DNA of 16,505 nucleotides from Bifidobacterium breve (GTDB taxonomy: Bacteria > Actinomycetota > Actinomycetes > S36-B12). Positions within the stretch are counted from its first letter, which is position 1; the number at the start of each line of letters is the position of its first letter. The DNA lies in the NCBI GenBank assembly GCA_945900705.1, contig CAMDKJ010000019.1, forward strand, positions 1 to 16,505, read 5' to 3'. A model generated the notes under the pieces. The model was given only the letters and a program-made list of their open reading frames with translations. It was not told the origin of the DNA and searched no databases. The translations under genes and the position numbers were made by a program. This document shows, piece by piece, positions 4,635-12,750 of this stretch.

Positions 4635-5930
4635 GTGGTCGCGCTCCCAGCCCTAAGAGAGGTACTCGCACGGCCGGACTTTCGAAAACTCTGGTCAGTT
4701 CGCCTAGTCGGGCAGTTCTCTGACGGGTTGCTGCAGGCAGCCCTTGCAACTTTCGTGCTTTTCTCCCCCGAGCGCCAACCCGATGCCGTAAAAGTAGCGG
4801 CGGCTTTTGCGATTCTCTACCTGCCCTACTCCGTCATTGGCCCCTTTGCGGGGGTGTTCTTGGATCGTTGGCGTCGGCGCAATGTGCTTGTGCGAGCGAA
4901 CTTGCTAAAAGCTTTGGTCACCTTGCCCATAGTTGCCTTCGTTCTTGCCGGAAACGACGGGCTTGGTCTTGGCGTGGCGGTACTGACCGTGCTTGGTGTC
5001 GGGCGTTTCGTCCTTGCCGGCTTATCTGCCTCCTTGCCGCATGTAGTCGATGGTCGAGATCTAGTTACCGCAAATGCTTTGACACCAACATCAGGGACAA
5101 TCGCAGCGGCAATTGGTGCACTTGTTGGCGTCAGCGTTCGAAGCGTTGTGGGCGGGGGCGACTTCGGGAGTGAAGTCATCCTCATTTTGGCCGCAATTGG
5201 TTTTGCTCTGGCCGGAGTTCTCGCATTGCGAATCGGCAAGGACACCTTGGGGCCGAGCGGCGACAAGCCCACTGACTCCATCCGCGGTGTGGTTATGGGA
5301 TTGGTTGATGGATTAAGGGTGCTCGGCCAAAACCGCATCCCTCGACGAGCGATCACCGTTGTTGGTATGCACCGCATTGCATTCGGTGTACTAACCGCCG
5401 GCGCTTTATTGCTCGTGCGTGAGACATTCAATGAAACGGTGCAAGCTGATTCGGCACTCGGCCAATTTGCGATCATCACCGCTGCTGCAGCCATCGGTGC
5501 CCTAATCGGTGCGGTGCTAACCCCAGGGGCAACCCGTCGATACGGCGCCGTCCGCTGGTCTGGTTTCGCGCTCCTGCAGGCCGGCACCCTGGGCGCCGGG
5601 CTCATCTTTATCGGAGCTATGGCCCCAATATTTGCCGCGCTCCTTGGCGGTGCACTCTCGATGGGTTTCGCCGGGCAGTCGGTAAAGGTCTGCTCAGACA
5701 CTTTGATCCAGCGACATATCCCAGATGATCACCTGGGCCGGGTATTCGCCCTATTTGACATGATCGTGAACGTAGCCCTGGTGTTCGGAATCACCTTGAT
5801 GGCCTTTATCTCGCCGATTAGTGGACAAGCTCCGTGGGCTTATGCCGGGGTTGGTGTCTTACTAATTTCTACGGCTGCTTGGTATCAGCGGGGCAGGAGC
5901 AATAGGCTCCCATCACACACTGATTCGTGA
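4635..5930 (+). CDS. MFS transporter (MFS_3 / EntS-like exporter type)
   Basis: A 431-residue integral membrane protein with about 12 hydrophobic segments. It starts with an ARPDFRKLWSVRLVGQFSDGLLQAAL segment typical of MFS_3 exporters, and has the loop 2-3 motif GVFLDRWRRRNVLVRANL (about residues 73-90). The mid-protein loop (KDTLGPSGDKPTDS) separates the two six-helix halves, and DDHLGRVFALFDM near the C-terminus matches the conserved GR.F motif of this group. The substrate cannot be told. GTG at 4635 has no Shine-Dalgarno; TAACGT lies 7 nt upstream, so it may be leaderless. The next gene starts 39 nt downstream with its own ribosome binding site, probably in the same transcript. A similar MFS gene follows ino1 in other actinobacteria (from memory). 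Confidence 0.88.
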   Translation: MVALPALREVLARPDFRKLWSVRLVGQFSDGLLQAALATFVLFSPERQPDAVKVAAAFAILYLPYSVIGPFAGVFLDRWRRRNVLVRANLLKALVTLPIVAFVLAGNDGLGLGVAVLTVLGVGRFVLAGLSASLPHVVDGRDLVTANALTPTSGTIAAAIGALVGVSVRSVVGGGDFGSEVILILAAIGFALAGVLALRIGKDTLGPSGDKPTDSIRGVVMGLVDGLRVLGQNRIPRRAITVVGMHRIAFGVLTAGALLLVRETFNETVQADSALGQFAIITAAAAIGALIGAVLTPGATRRYGAVRWSGFALLQAGTLGAGLIFIGAMAPIFAALLGGALSMGFAGQSVKVCSDTLIQRHIPDDHLGRVFALFDMIVNVALVFGITLMAFISPISGQAPWAYAGVGVLLISTAAWYQRGRSNRLPSHTDS

Positions 5931-5969
5931 GACAGCATAAGTCTGGCGAACTTGACCTTCAGGAGAGTT

Positions 5970-7193
5970 ATGAGTGACGTGAAGCCGGCCCAGAAGCGCT
6001 CGGGCGTTCGGTCAATCGCAGCAGTTCTCATCTTTGTTATTGCGGCGGCTCTGACTCCACTAGCAATGCTCGGCAACTGGGGTCATGCCACGGTAGTAAA
6101 CAGTGAGCAGTTCCTCGCCACCGTTGGTCCGCTTGCCGAGTCTCCACAGGTCCAGGCCGCGGTATCCGAAGCGGTGTCCGCGGCTATCGTCAAGCAGGTC
6201 GATACCACCGCAATAGTCGGTGATTTCCTCGGCGGGCTCCTTAACAATGATCAACTCTCCGCATCTTTGTCAGCCCCAATCGCTGCGGGCGTAAACAAGC
6301 TCATCGGTGAAATCGTGCAGGGCTTCATCGCATCTGATGCATTTCAGAAAGTCTGGGTAACGCTGGCAGGTGCCACCCAAAAGAGTGTTGTTGCCATTCT
6401 CCAAGGCGGTAACGAAGGCCCGATACAGATGCAAGGCGATCAACTAGTACTTGATATCAGCGACCTCCTGACCGCGGTGCAGAGCCAACTTGTTGCTCAA
6501 GGGGTGAGCCTCGCCGACAAGGTGACCGTCCCGGCGTCCGATCGCCAGATCGTGCTCTTCGAGGCACCTGTGGTCGCGCAATTGCAATTTGTCTACTCCC
6601 TAACTTCGCCGATTTTGCAGTGGTTCCCGCTACTGATGGCCATCTTGTTCGGCTTAGCAATCATCTTGGCTCGGCGCCGCCCACGAATGGTGCTAGCTGT
6701 CGGTATCGCACTCGTTGTAACCGGAGGTCTAACGACGTGGGCTCTCGGCGCCGGCAAAACTTTCTTCGTTGATCAACTCGCTGGTACGGTCTTCGGTGGG
6801 GCTTCTGGTATTTTCTGGGACACCCTGCTCAACTACTTGATGACGGGGCTGCAGGGTCTGATGATCTTCGGTGTGGTCGTGGCAATTGCGGGCTGGTTCG
6901 CCGGGAGTTCTAGGCCAGCACGCAACGTGCGCTCACATGTGGTTGCGGGGCTAACTGAAATTGGTTCCTCGCTTCCAGAAAATGGGCTGAGCACGTTCTT
7001 GGCCGCTCGTGCAGACACAGTGCGCTGGGTGGTAACCGCCGTGACCGTCTTTATTCTGGTGGTCGGCAGCGTGATGTCACTGACTCACATGATCTGGGTA
7101 CTGCTACTCGCCGGTGGCCTCTTCACTTTGCTACAGGTGTTGATCGCGAAGACAGAAACTGTAGCTGTAACGGCGGAGTTGCCCGCCAACTAG
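5970..7193 (+). CDS. Multi-pass membrane protein, unknown function
   Basis: A 407-residue protein with an N-terminal membrane helix (about 15-33), a long probably extracytoplasmic region (about 35-220, with NSEQFLATVGPLAESPQVQAAV and many Ala/Val/Gln heptad-like stretches), then a cluster of four to five hydrophobic segments (LLMAILFGLAIILARRR, MVLAVGIALVVTGGLTTWAL, GLMIFGVVVAIAGWF, VVTAVTVFILVVGSVMSL, WVLLLAGGLFTLLQVLI). This architecture recurs in actinobacterial membrane proteins without assigned function. ATG at 5970 is preferred over an in-frame TTG at 5952 because AGGAGAG immediately precedes it. It follows the MFS gene by 39 nt and converges on the DUF2252 gene, with only 10 nt between the stops. 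Confidence 0.8.
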   Translation: MSDVKPAQKRSGVRSIAAVLIFVIAAALTPLAMLGNWGHATVVNSEQFLATVGPLAESPQVQAAVSEAVSAAIVKQVDTTAIVGDFLGGLLNNDQLSASLSAPIAAGVNKLIGEIVQGFIASDAFQKVWVTLAGATQKSVVAILQGGNEGPIQMQGDQLVLDISDLLTAVQSQLVAQGVSLADKVTVPASDRQIVLFEAPVVAQLQFVYSLTSPILQWFPLLMAILFGLAIILARRRPRMVLAVGIALVVTGGLTTWALGAGKTFFVDQLAGTVFGGASGIFWDTLLNYLMTGLQGLMIFGVVVAIAGWFAGSSRPARNVRSHVVAGLTEIGSSLPENGLSTFLAARADTVRWVVTAVTVFILVVGSVMSLTHMIWVLLLAGGLFTLLQVLIAKTETVAVTAELPAN

Positions 7194-7203
7194 ATCTGCT
7201 CAA

Positions 7204-8661
7204 TCAGCCCTGAGTGCGGATCGCCTGTATCCCGTGATCTGCGTGCGCCGTGAAAGCTAAGGTAGCCGCGGCTACCTCGTCGGAGGCTAGCGTAACTTCT
7301 CCGGATGCTATTGCTTGGGTATAAGTTGCAAAATCCGTGCCGACCTGCCCTGCATATGCCAAGGCGAAGTCGAACATGGCGTTATCAAATTTCGCACTAG
7401 TACCAAGATATGAAGAAATAGCAACGGCGTCACCGGATCGTGCATGGGCCCGAGCTAAGGTGTTTCCACAGATCATCGCGTACGCTTGAAGAGTACCTGG
7501 ATTGAGTAAAGTGACATCTGGTGACCACTTCATATCGCGAAGTTGGCGAATATAGAAGTCACGGCCCTGTGCACCTCTTATCCAACCAAGGAAAATATCG
7601 CTCGCGGCCTGCGTGATCCTTTGCCCACTCACAACTCGTTCACCCTGCTGTTCGAAGGAACTCGGCTTGGTAAATGGCTCAAGCACACTTCGAACAGCTT
7701 GCTTAACTTGCAGCACCAAGAGATCTGACTCATCGCGACCCTGAAGTAAAATCACAAAAGCAAGTAGACCGACACTGCCAACACCAACAACTTTGTGGCC
7801 GATATCCACCAATTTGTAGCGGCCAAAGAGTTCACGCCTATCATCAATCAAGGTTTCTCGGTACTGCTCGAGTAGCCCACTTAGTAATGGGTGGACGTCA
7901 GCGCCGACTTCAATCCTCACCAATAACGGGGGCGAATTAATGAACCGGCGTTGACCGTCAACGAGTTCGGTCATTTTGTTGATGGCCGACCATGATGTGC
8001 GCTTTTGAGCTTTAGCGACAGTGCGATCAGCTACTTGGGCGCCCTTCTTGCCGGCGGCATCACGCCCCCAACTTTGTAACACGCTGGAGTCGACGCGGGT
8101 GTACCAAATATCTAATTCACTCATCTGGGCGAACCTGGCCATAGAATTTCGATAGGACGATGCCGCAGCGCGCGTAATATTTTCAACTTCAATACTCGAA
8201 TAACCATTGTTTTGCCCGGCCAAGGTGAATGAAGTTGTCAAACGCGCTACGTCAAACTCAAATGGTCCGGGAAGAGTCTCATCAAAGTCGTTGATATCGA
8301 AAATCACGGCACGATCTGGTGCGGCGAACAGCCCAAAGTTCGACAGATGCGCATCGCCACATAACTGCACCTGGAGGCCTGAATTAGGCCGGGACCCAAG
8401 ATCTGCGGCCATGGTTAACGCGGACCCGCGATAGAAAGTAAATGGATTGACCGACATTCGAGAATGCCGAAGTGGCAATAGACGCGGCACTCGTTCTACT
8501 TCTTGCCCAGCAAGCTGCTCAACCACATTTTGTCGATCCGGCATCGGTGACCATTGGGCTAGTGAGCTACGTGGGGCGCTTTTTCTCGCTTCAAGGCCAA
8601 GGGCGGCACGTGCTGAGGCGGTGGCTGGGCGTTGGCTGGCGGGCCGGTTTGGACTAACCAT
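7204..8661 (-). CDS. DUF2252 family protein (kinase-like fold)
   Basis: A 485-residue protein with clear DUF2252 hallmarks: RHSRMSVNPFTFYRGSAL (about 65-82), QLCGDAHLSNFGLFAAPDRA (99-118) and IFDINDFDETLPGPFEFDVAR (120-140), then SVGLLAFVILLQGRDESDLLVLQ.K and ARAHARSGDA toward the C-terminus. The GDAHLSNFG and DINDFDE blocks resemble the catalytic and metal loops of aminoglycoside-phosphotransferase-like kinases, so phosphotransfer is plausible but unproven. It lies 41 nt downstream of pcnA on the same strand. The start ATG lacks a Shine-Dalgarno; TACCCT lies 6 nt upstream, so it may have its own leaderless transcript as well as read-through. Confidence 0.92.
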   Translation of the reverse strand: MVSPNRPASQRPATASARAALGLEARKSAPRSSLAQWSPMPDRQNVVEQLAGQEVERVPRLLPLRHSRMSVNPFTFYRGSALTMAADLGSRPNSGLQVQLCGDAHLSNFGLFAAPDRAVIFDINDFDETLPGPFEFDVARLTTSFTLAGQNNGYSSIEVENITRAAASSYRNSMARFAQMSELDIWYTRVDSSVLQSWGRDAAGKKGAQVADRTVAKAQKRTSWSAINKMTELVDGQRRFINSPPLLVRIEVGADVHPLLSGLLEQYRETLIDDRRELFGRYKLVDIGHKVVGVGSVGLLAFVILLQGRDESDLLVLQVKQAVRSVLEPFTKPSSFEQQGERVVSGQRITQAASDIFLGWIRGAQGRDFYIRQLRDMKWSPDVTLLNPGTLQAYAMICGNTLARAHARSGDAVAISSYLGTSAKFDNAMFDFALAYAGQVGTDFATYTQAIASGEVTLASDEVAAATLAFTAHADHGIQAIRTQG

Positions 8662-8673
8662 ATGAGCAGGGTA
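8662..8673 (-). promoter_or_regulatory. Candidate leaderless promoter of the DUF2252 gene
   Basis: On the minus strand the hexamer TACCCT (8668-8673) lies 6 nt before the ATG at 8661, in the 41-nt gap after pcnA. No Shine-Dalgarno is present. No good -35 was seen at the normal distance, so confidence is low. Confidence 0.25.
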
Positions 8674-8702
8674 GTCGCTTGACTCTCTACTTGGTCACTT
8701 CA

Positions 8703-10136
8703 TTATCGGCGTGCGGCCCACCAAGCAAGAAGTGCCTCGGTGGCCTGCTCCTCGCCAAGTGGCCCTCGATCTAGACGCAGATCCATTAGGAACCGATACG
8801 CCTCCCCAACAAGTGGGCCAGGGGGCAGGTTCAAGATGCGCATAATCGCCGCACCATCCAGATCTGGGCGCAGTGAGGCCAGCTCCTCCTCTTGCTCCAA
8901 GACATTGATGCGGCTTTCGAGGCCGCTGTAAGCCTGCTGCAAAGCGGCGGCTCGGCGTTTATTGCGCGTGGTTGAGTCTGCACGCGTGAGTTTATGTAGT
9001 TGCACCAACTGGTCTCCAGCATCGCGAACATAACGACGCACCGCTGAGTCGGTCCACTCGCCGGTGCCATAACCGTGAAACCGAAGATGCAGTTCAACTA
9101 ATCGTGAAACTTGATCAGTGGTGTCATTTGGGAATCGCATAGCCTGCATACGCTTTTTTACCATGCGAGCCCCCACCATCTCGTGGTGGTGAAATGAAAC
9201 CCCACCCTCCTTTTCAAACTTGCGCGTTTTGGGTTTACCGATGTCATGTAATAGTGCCGCGAGTCGAAGTACCGGGTCTGGCCCACTAGCTGGTTCGTGC
9301 AGCGTCTCCAATTCAATTGCTTGTTCAAGCACCGTCATTGAATGTTCATAAACATCTTTATGGCGATGGTGTTCATCCTCGGTCAGACGCAGTGCCGGCA
9401 ATTCCGGCAAGATCCAATCGGTTACACCGGTATCAACCAGCAACTCCAACCCCGCGCGCGGATCAGGTGCCATCAGGATTTTCATAAACTCTTCACGGAT
9501 GCGTTCGGCTGACACAATGGTGATGCGTTCGGCTTGCTCATGCATCGCTTGCAGGATGCCATCACTAACCCGAAAACCAAGTTGGGAGACAAATCGTGCA
9601 GCGCGCATGATGCGCAGTGGGTCATCGTCAAATGAATCCTGTGCACGACCTGGTGTGCGGAGCAGGTAATTTTCAAGGTCAGTAGCCCCGTCAAAAAGAT
9701 CTACTAATTGCATTTGGGGAAGCCGCAAAGCAAATGCGTTGACCGTGAAATCCCGTCGCCCTAAATCCCCCTCGAGGGTGTCGCCGAAGTCGACCGCTGG
9801 TTTACGGGATTCACGGTCATAGTGCTCGGTGCGATAAGTGGTTATTTCACATTCTTGGCCCTGAATCCGAGCTCCGACGGTTCCGAACGCGATGCCCACA
9901 TCCCAGATGGCGGTGGCTAGGCCCTCAATGACCTCGATGATGGCCTCCGGCCGGGCATCGGTGGTGAAATCCAAATCTGGGGTCGAGCCCACCCGGCCAA
10001 GTAGTGCGTCACGCACCGGGCCACCTACGAGGGCGATTTGGTAGCCGGCCCCCTTGAATCTCCCCCCAAGTTCAGTCAAAAGGCCTGATATTGGGGCCAG
10101 TTGGGCTATCACGCGGAGTTCATGTGGAGTCGACAC
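8703..10136 (-). CDS. pcnA: CCA tRNA nucleotidyltransferase
   Basis: A 477-residue cytosolic enzyme that adds or repairs the 3' CCA of tRNAs using CTP and ATP. The class II nucleotidyltransferase head shows LVGGPVRDALLG (36-47), the metal-binding DLDF (54-57) and RRDFTVNAFAL (127-137), then DDPLRIMRAARFVSQLGF (171-188). A C-terminal HD domain follows, with DVYEHSM (261-267), LLHDIGKPKTR (295-305) and HHHEMVGARM. This head-plus-HD layout and length are typical of actinobacterial PcnA (Rv3907c). The start is GTG at 10136; an ATG at 10140 is out of frame. There is no Shine-Dalgarno, but TACGCT lies 7 nt upstream. It is divergent from the nudix operon, with 44 bp between the starts. Confidence 0.97.
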   Translation of the reverse strand: MSTPHELRVIAQLAPISGLLTELGGRFKGAGYQIALVGGPVRDALLGRVGSTPDLDFTTDARPEAIIEVIEGLATAIWDVGIAFGTVGARIQGQECEITTYRTEHYDRESRKPAVDFGDTLEGDLGRRDFTVNAFALRLPQMQLVDLFDGATDLENYLLRTPGRAQDSFDDDPLRIMRAARFVSQLGFRVSDGILQAMHEQAERITIVSAERIREEFMKILMAPDPRAGLELLVDTGVTDWILPELPALRLTEDEHHRHKDVYEHSMTVLEQAIELETLHEPASGPDPVLRLAALLHDIGKPKTRKFEKEGGVSFHHHEMVGARMVKKRMQAMRFPNDTTDQVSRLVELHLRFHGYGTGEWTDSAVRRYVRDAGDQLVQLHKLTRADSTTRNKRRAAALQQAYSGLESRINVLEQEEELASLRPDLDGAAIMRILNLPPGPLVGEAYRFLMDLRLDRGPLGEEQATEALLAWWAARR

Positions 10137-10180
10137 GCATAGCAGCGTAATGACTAGGCGCCCAGGTTTATCCTGCCGAT
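10137..10180. promoter_or_regulatory. Compact divergent promoter region, pcnA / nudix operon
   Basis: Only 44 bp separate the GTG of pcnA from the ATG of the nudix gene. On the plus strand TATCCT (10169-10174) lies 6 nt before the nudix ATG; on the minus strand TACGCT (10144-10149) lies 7 nt before the pcnA GTG. Neither gene has a Shine-Dalgarno. If both hexamers are -10 boxes of leaderless transcripts, each -35 region falls on the other promoter's -10, so the two would compete for polymerase. Confidence 0.45.
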
Positions 10181-10633
10181 ATGGCTATTTACGTTCCGAG
10201 TGTCGCGGAGACCTCGGCTGGCGGGTTGGTACTCGACCTGAACGGGCCTATTCCCAGCGCCGCACTCATTGCCCGCCATGACAAAAATGGGCGGCTAATT
10301 TGGCTGCTACCCAAGGGCCATGTTGAGCCTGGTGAGACATTCGAGGAGGCGGCCATTCGAGAGGTTGCCGAAGAGACCGGCATCACCGCGAGCATTTTGG
10401 CCCCGCTGGGCGTGATCGATTTTTGGTTTATGAATCCCGATAAGCGCATCCACAAGACTGTCCATCACTATTTGTTGCGAGCCGACGGCGGTGAACTCAG
10501 TGATGCGGATCGTGAAGTTGACGAAGTGGCTTGGGTGCCGTTGAGTGAAGTTATCTCGCGCCTGCGATACCCGGCTGAGCGGAATCTAATGAGTAAAGTT
10601 GAAGCACTGCTAGGCGATACGTGTCCGACCTGA
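10181..10633 (+). CDS. NUDIX hydrolase
   Basis: A 150-residue protein with a complete Nudix box at residues 46-68: GHVEPGET, then REVAEETGI, matching GX5EX7REUXEEXGU including all metal-binding glutamates. LIWLLPKGHVEPGET and the following HHYLLRADGG...EVDEVAWVPLSEV are typical of small MutT/ADP-ribose pyrophosphatase-like enzymes. The exact substrate cannot be told. It is the first gene of the operon leading to murJ, in the position of Rv3908 (mutT4). The ATG has no Shine-Dalgarno and probably begins a leaderless message. Its 3' end overlaps the next start by 13 nt. Confidence 0.93.
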   Translation: MAIYVPSVAETSAGGLVLDLNGPIPSAALIARHDKNGRLIWLLPKGHVEPGETFEEAAIREVAEETGITASILAPLGVIDFWFMNPDKRIHKTVHHYLLRADGGELSDADREVDEVAWVPLSEVISRLRYPAERNLMSKVEALLGDTCPT

Positions 10634-12750
10634 ATACCAGCAGGTCTCTTCGACTAGCGCTAGCGCTTTTGATCGCCCTCGCTGCACTGGTTGGCATCAC
10701 GCCGGTTGCCCATGCCATGCCAGAGGGTTCCACGATTGAAATTGTGTTTGACCAGTTCACGCCAGTGGTTCCTAAGGCAAAAGGCACACTTCGGATCAGC
10801 GGCCGCGTACTAAATATTTCAAGCCGTCCAATCAACAATGTGTCCGTGCAATTGCGAGTTGCTGATTTACCGCTGGTTGATCGAAGTTCACTAGCAGCCG
10901 TGAGTGATGCAGACCTAGTGTCAGACCTTGATCGTGGATCAAGAAGTATAGATATAACGCGCACCTTGATTGCTGCGTCGTTGGCCCCTAATCAGCAGGC
11001 GTCCTTCATTATTTCCATTGCAATCGCTGGTTTAGGATTTACCGATCCCGGAACTTACGTAATTGCAGTTGAAGCACTCGGTGCTATCCCAAGTGTTGAT
11101 GAATTTGATGAGCGCAAAGGCACCGAGCGGACCTTCTTACCTTGGTTTCCCACGGGATCTGGCGTTACCCCTACTAACATCACATGGCTTTGGCCGCTAG
11201 CCGACCGGCCCGCCCGTAATGCCAATGGGGTACTACTTAACGGCGAGACGCCAAAGGCGATGTCACCCGGTGGCCGCCTAGATTCGTTAGTCCAAATTGG
11301 CGCCAATTTCCCTGGTCAAGTTTCTTGGTTCGCGGATCCGGACCTCTTGCAGGCCGCATCTGCGATGGCGCAGGGATATTTAGTACAGGAAAATGGCATC
11401 CCGGAGGTAGGTGATCAGTCAGCTGCGATCTCAAATTGGTTGACCTCCTTCCGCTCAGCCCTTGATGAGTCAGCCGCTGCGTCCGGTGTTGAATCGCAAC
11501 TTAGAGTTCTGCCATATGCCGATATTGACGCCACCGCCACGCGCAGGGCCGACTTAGGAACTGAACTAATTCGAGCTGTGACGCAAGCTCCAATAATCTC
11601 GCGCGCCGCAATCGGTACGCCGGTCGCAGGCACTACTTATTGGGCACCTGGCGGTCGCATTGATGAGGAAACCGCAGAACTATTGGCTTCCGCCGGAGTT
11701 ACCACGGTTGCATTGTCAGCTCGCGCCGTTACTACCTCGAGTAACGCCCCCGCAATAGCGTCGATCAGTACTCCTGCTGGCACCGTTACCGCATTACTAA
11801 TTGACCCGGTACTCGCTAATTTGCTGACGACTCCGAAAATCAGTGGCAATGACGTAATTCTCGCCCGTCAACGATTCTTGGCTGAGACCGCCCTCCTAGC
11901 CACTTCATCGATCGGTGCAGCCTACGTTGTTGCAGCTCCGCTAGATGTGCGCTGGGCCCCGAATTCCCAACTACTTTCGGACTTACTAAGTGCCACGACC
12001 ACCGCACCTTGGTTATCGGCCCACTCCCTTGACGAATTACTTGCCAACGGGCCCACATTTGGTCAAAACCTGAATTACGGGCAAATCGCAAAGAATGCCG
12101 AACTGCCAACCGCCTATTTGCAACAGGTCATGAAGGCGCAGGCGCGACTCCAGCAATTTGTTGCAATCCTTGATGATCCAGCAGCGGTCTCGGTGGGCTT
12201 CACACAGGCTATTACGCGCACCCTGTCGGCGGCTTGGCGCAGCGCGCCGCTTACCGGCAAGGATTTACTCAAGCAAGTCAACATCGAACTTGGTAAGCAA
12301 ATGAGCCAAGTTCATGCCCTTTCCAAGGGCACGATCACTTTCTCCGGTGATGCTGGCCGAGTGCCGATCACTTTGGCGAACGATTTGGATCAGAGTGTGA
12401 CAGTGAGTATGCAATTGGTTGGCGTACCAGCGGTGCGACTCGAGTCACCACCGGTCACCAACATCGTCATCGAGGCCGGCCGCAAAGTCAGTGTTGAGGT
12501 TGAAGCCCGGGTAATTGGCGGTGAGCCACTGCCGGTAAATATCCAGATTCTCACTCCCGATGGTTCGAAGTATGGCGTCCCAAGCAGTATCACCTTGACT
12601 TCAACCGCTTACTCCAGAGCGGCAGGATGGGTTGTCGGAGCCGCGTTCTTGGCCATTCTTATTTTCGTGGTCGCTGGTGTGACACGGCGCATTTGGAAAG
12701 CCCAACGGTCCCAGAAGTCAACTGAGTCTTCTGACACGGTGTCCTCGTGA
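10621..12750 (+). CDS. DUF6049 family secreted, membrane-anchored protein
   Basis: A 709-residue protein found between nudix and murJ genes in actinobacteria (counterpart of Rv3909). A signal peptide with basic N-end and hydrophobic core covers residues 1-32 (LALALLIALAALVGITPVAHA). The large extracytoplasmic part begins with a beta-rich, Ig-like stretch (GTLRISGRVLNISSRPINNV), has a middle region with ITWLWPLADRPAR and WFADPDLLQAA, and a second beta-rich segment near 580-660. One C-terminal membrane helix (GWVVGAAFLAILIFVVAGV) precedes a short basic cytoplasmic tail. The biochemical role is unknown; its constant link to murJ suggests envelope assembly. The start GTG at 10621 overlaps the nudix gene by 13 nt; the stop overlaps the murJ start (GTGA). 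Confidence 0.9.
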   Translation: MSDLNTSRSLRLALALLIALAALVGITPVAHAMPEGSTIEIVFDQFTPVVPKAKGTLRISGRVLNISSRPINNVSVQLRVADLPLVDRSSLAAVSDADLVSDLDRGSRSIDITRTLIAASLAPNQQASFIISIAIAGLGFTDPGTYVIAVEALGAIPSVDEFDERKGTERTFLPWFPTGSGVTPTNITWLWPLADRPARNANGVLLNGETPKAMSPGGRLDSLVQIGANFPGQVSWFADPDLLQAASAMAQGYLVQENGIPEVGDQSAAISNWLTSFRSALDESAAASGVESQLRVLPYADIDATATRRADLGTELIRAVTQAPIISRAAIGTPVAGTTYWAPGGRIDEETAELLASAGVTTVALSARAVTTSSNAPAIASISTPAGTVTALLIDPVLANLLTTPKISGNDVILARQRFLAETALLATSSIGAAYVVAAPLDVRWAPNSQLLSDLLSATTTAPWLSAHSLDELLANGPTFGQNLNYGQIAKNAELPTAYLQQVMKAQARLQQFVAILDDPAAVSVGFTQAITRTLSAAWRSAPLTGKDLLKQVNIELGKQMSQVHALSKGTITFSGDAGRVPITLANDLDQSVTVSMQLVGVPAVRLESPPVTNIVIEAGRKVSVEVEARVIGGEPLPVNIQILTPDGSKYGVPSSITLTSTAYSRAAGWVVGAAFLAILIFVVAGVTRRIWKAQRSQKSTESSDTVSS

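Noticed and set aside
4826..5701. Long minus-strand open frame (291 codons) inside the MFS gene
   Set aside because: A shadow frame opposite a clear transporter; the product is Pro/Ser/Thr/Arg-rich without family features.
10137..10180. Origin-type DnaA boxes near TTTATCCTGCC
   Set aside because: A single partial match to TTATCCACA; no cluster of boxes or AT-rich unwinding region, and the site is explained as a promoter.
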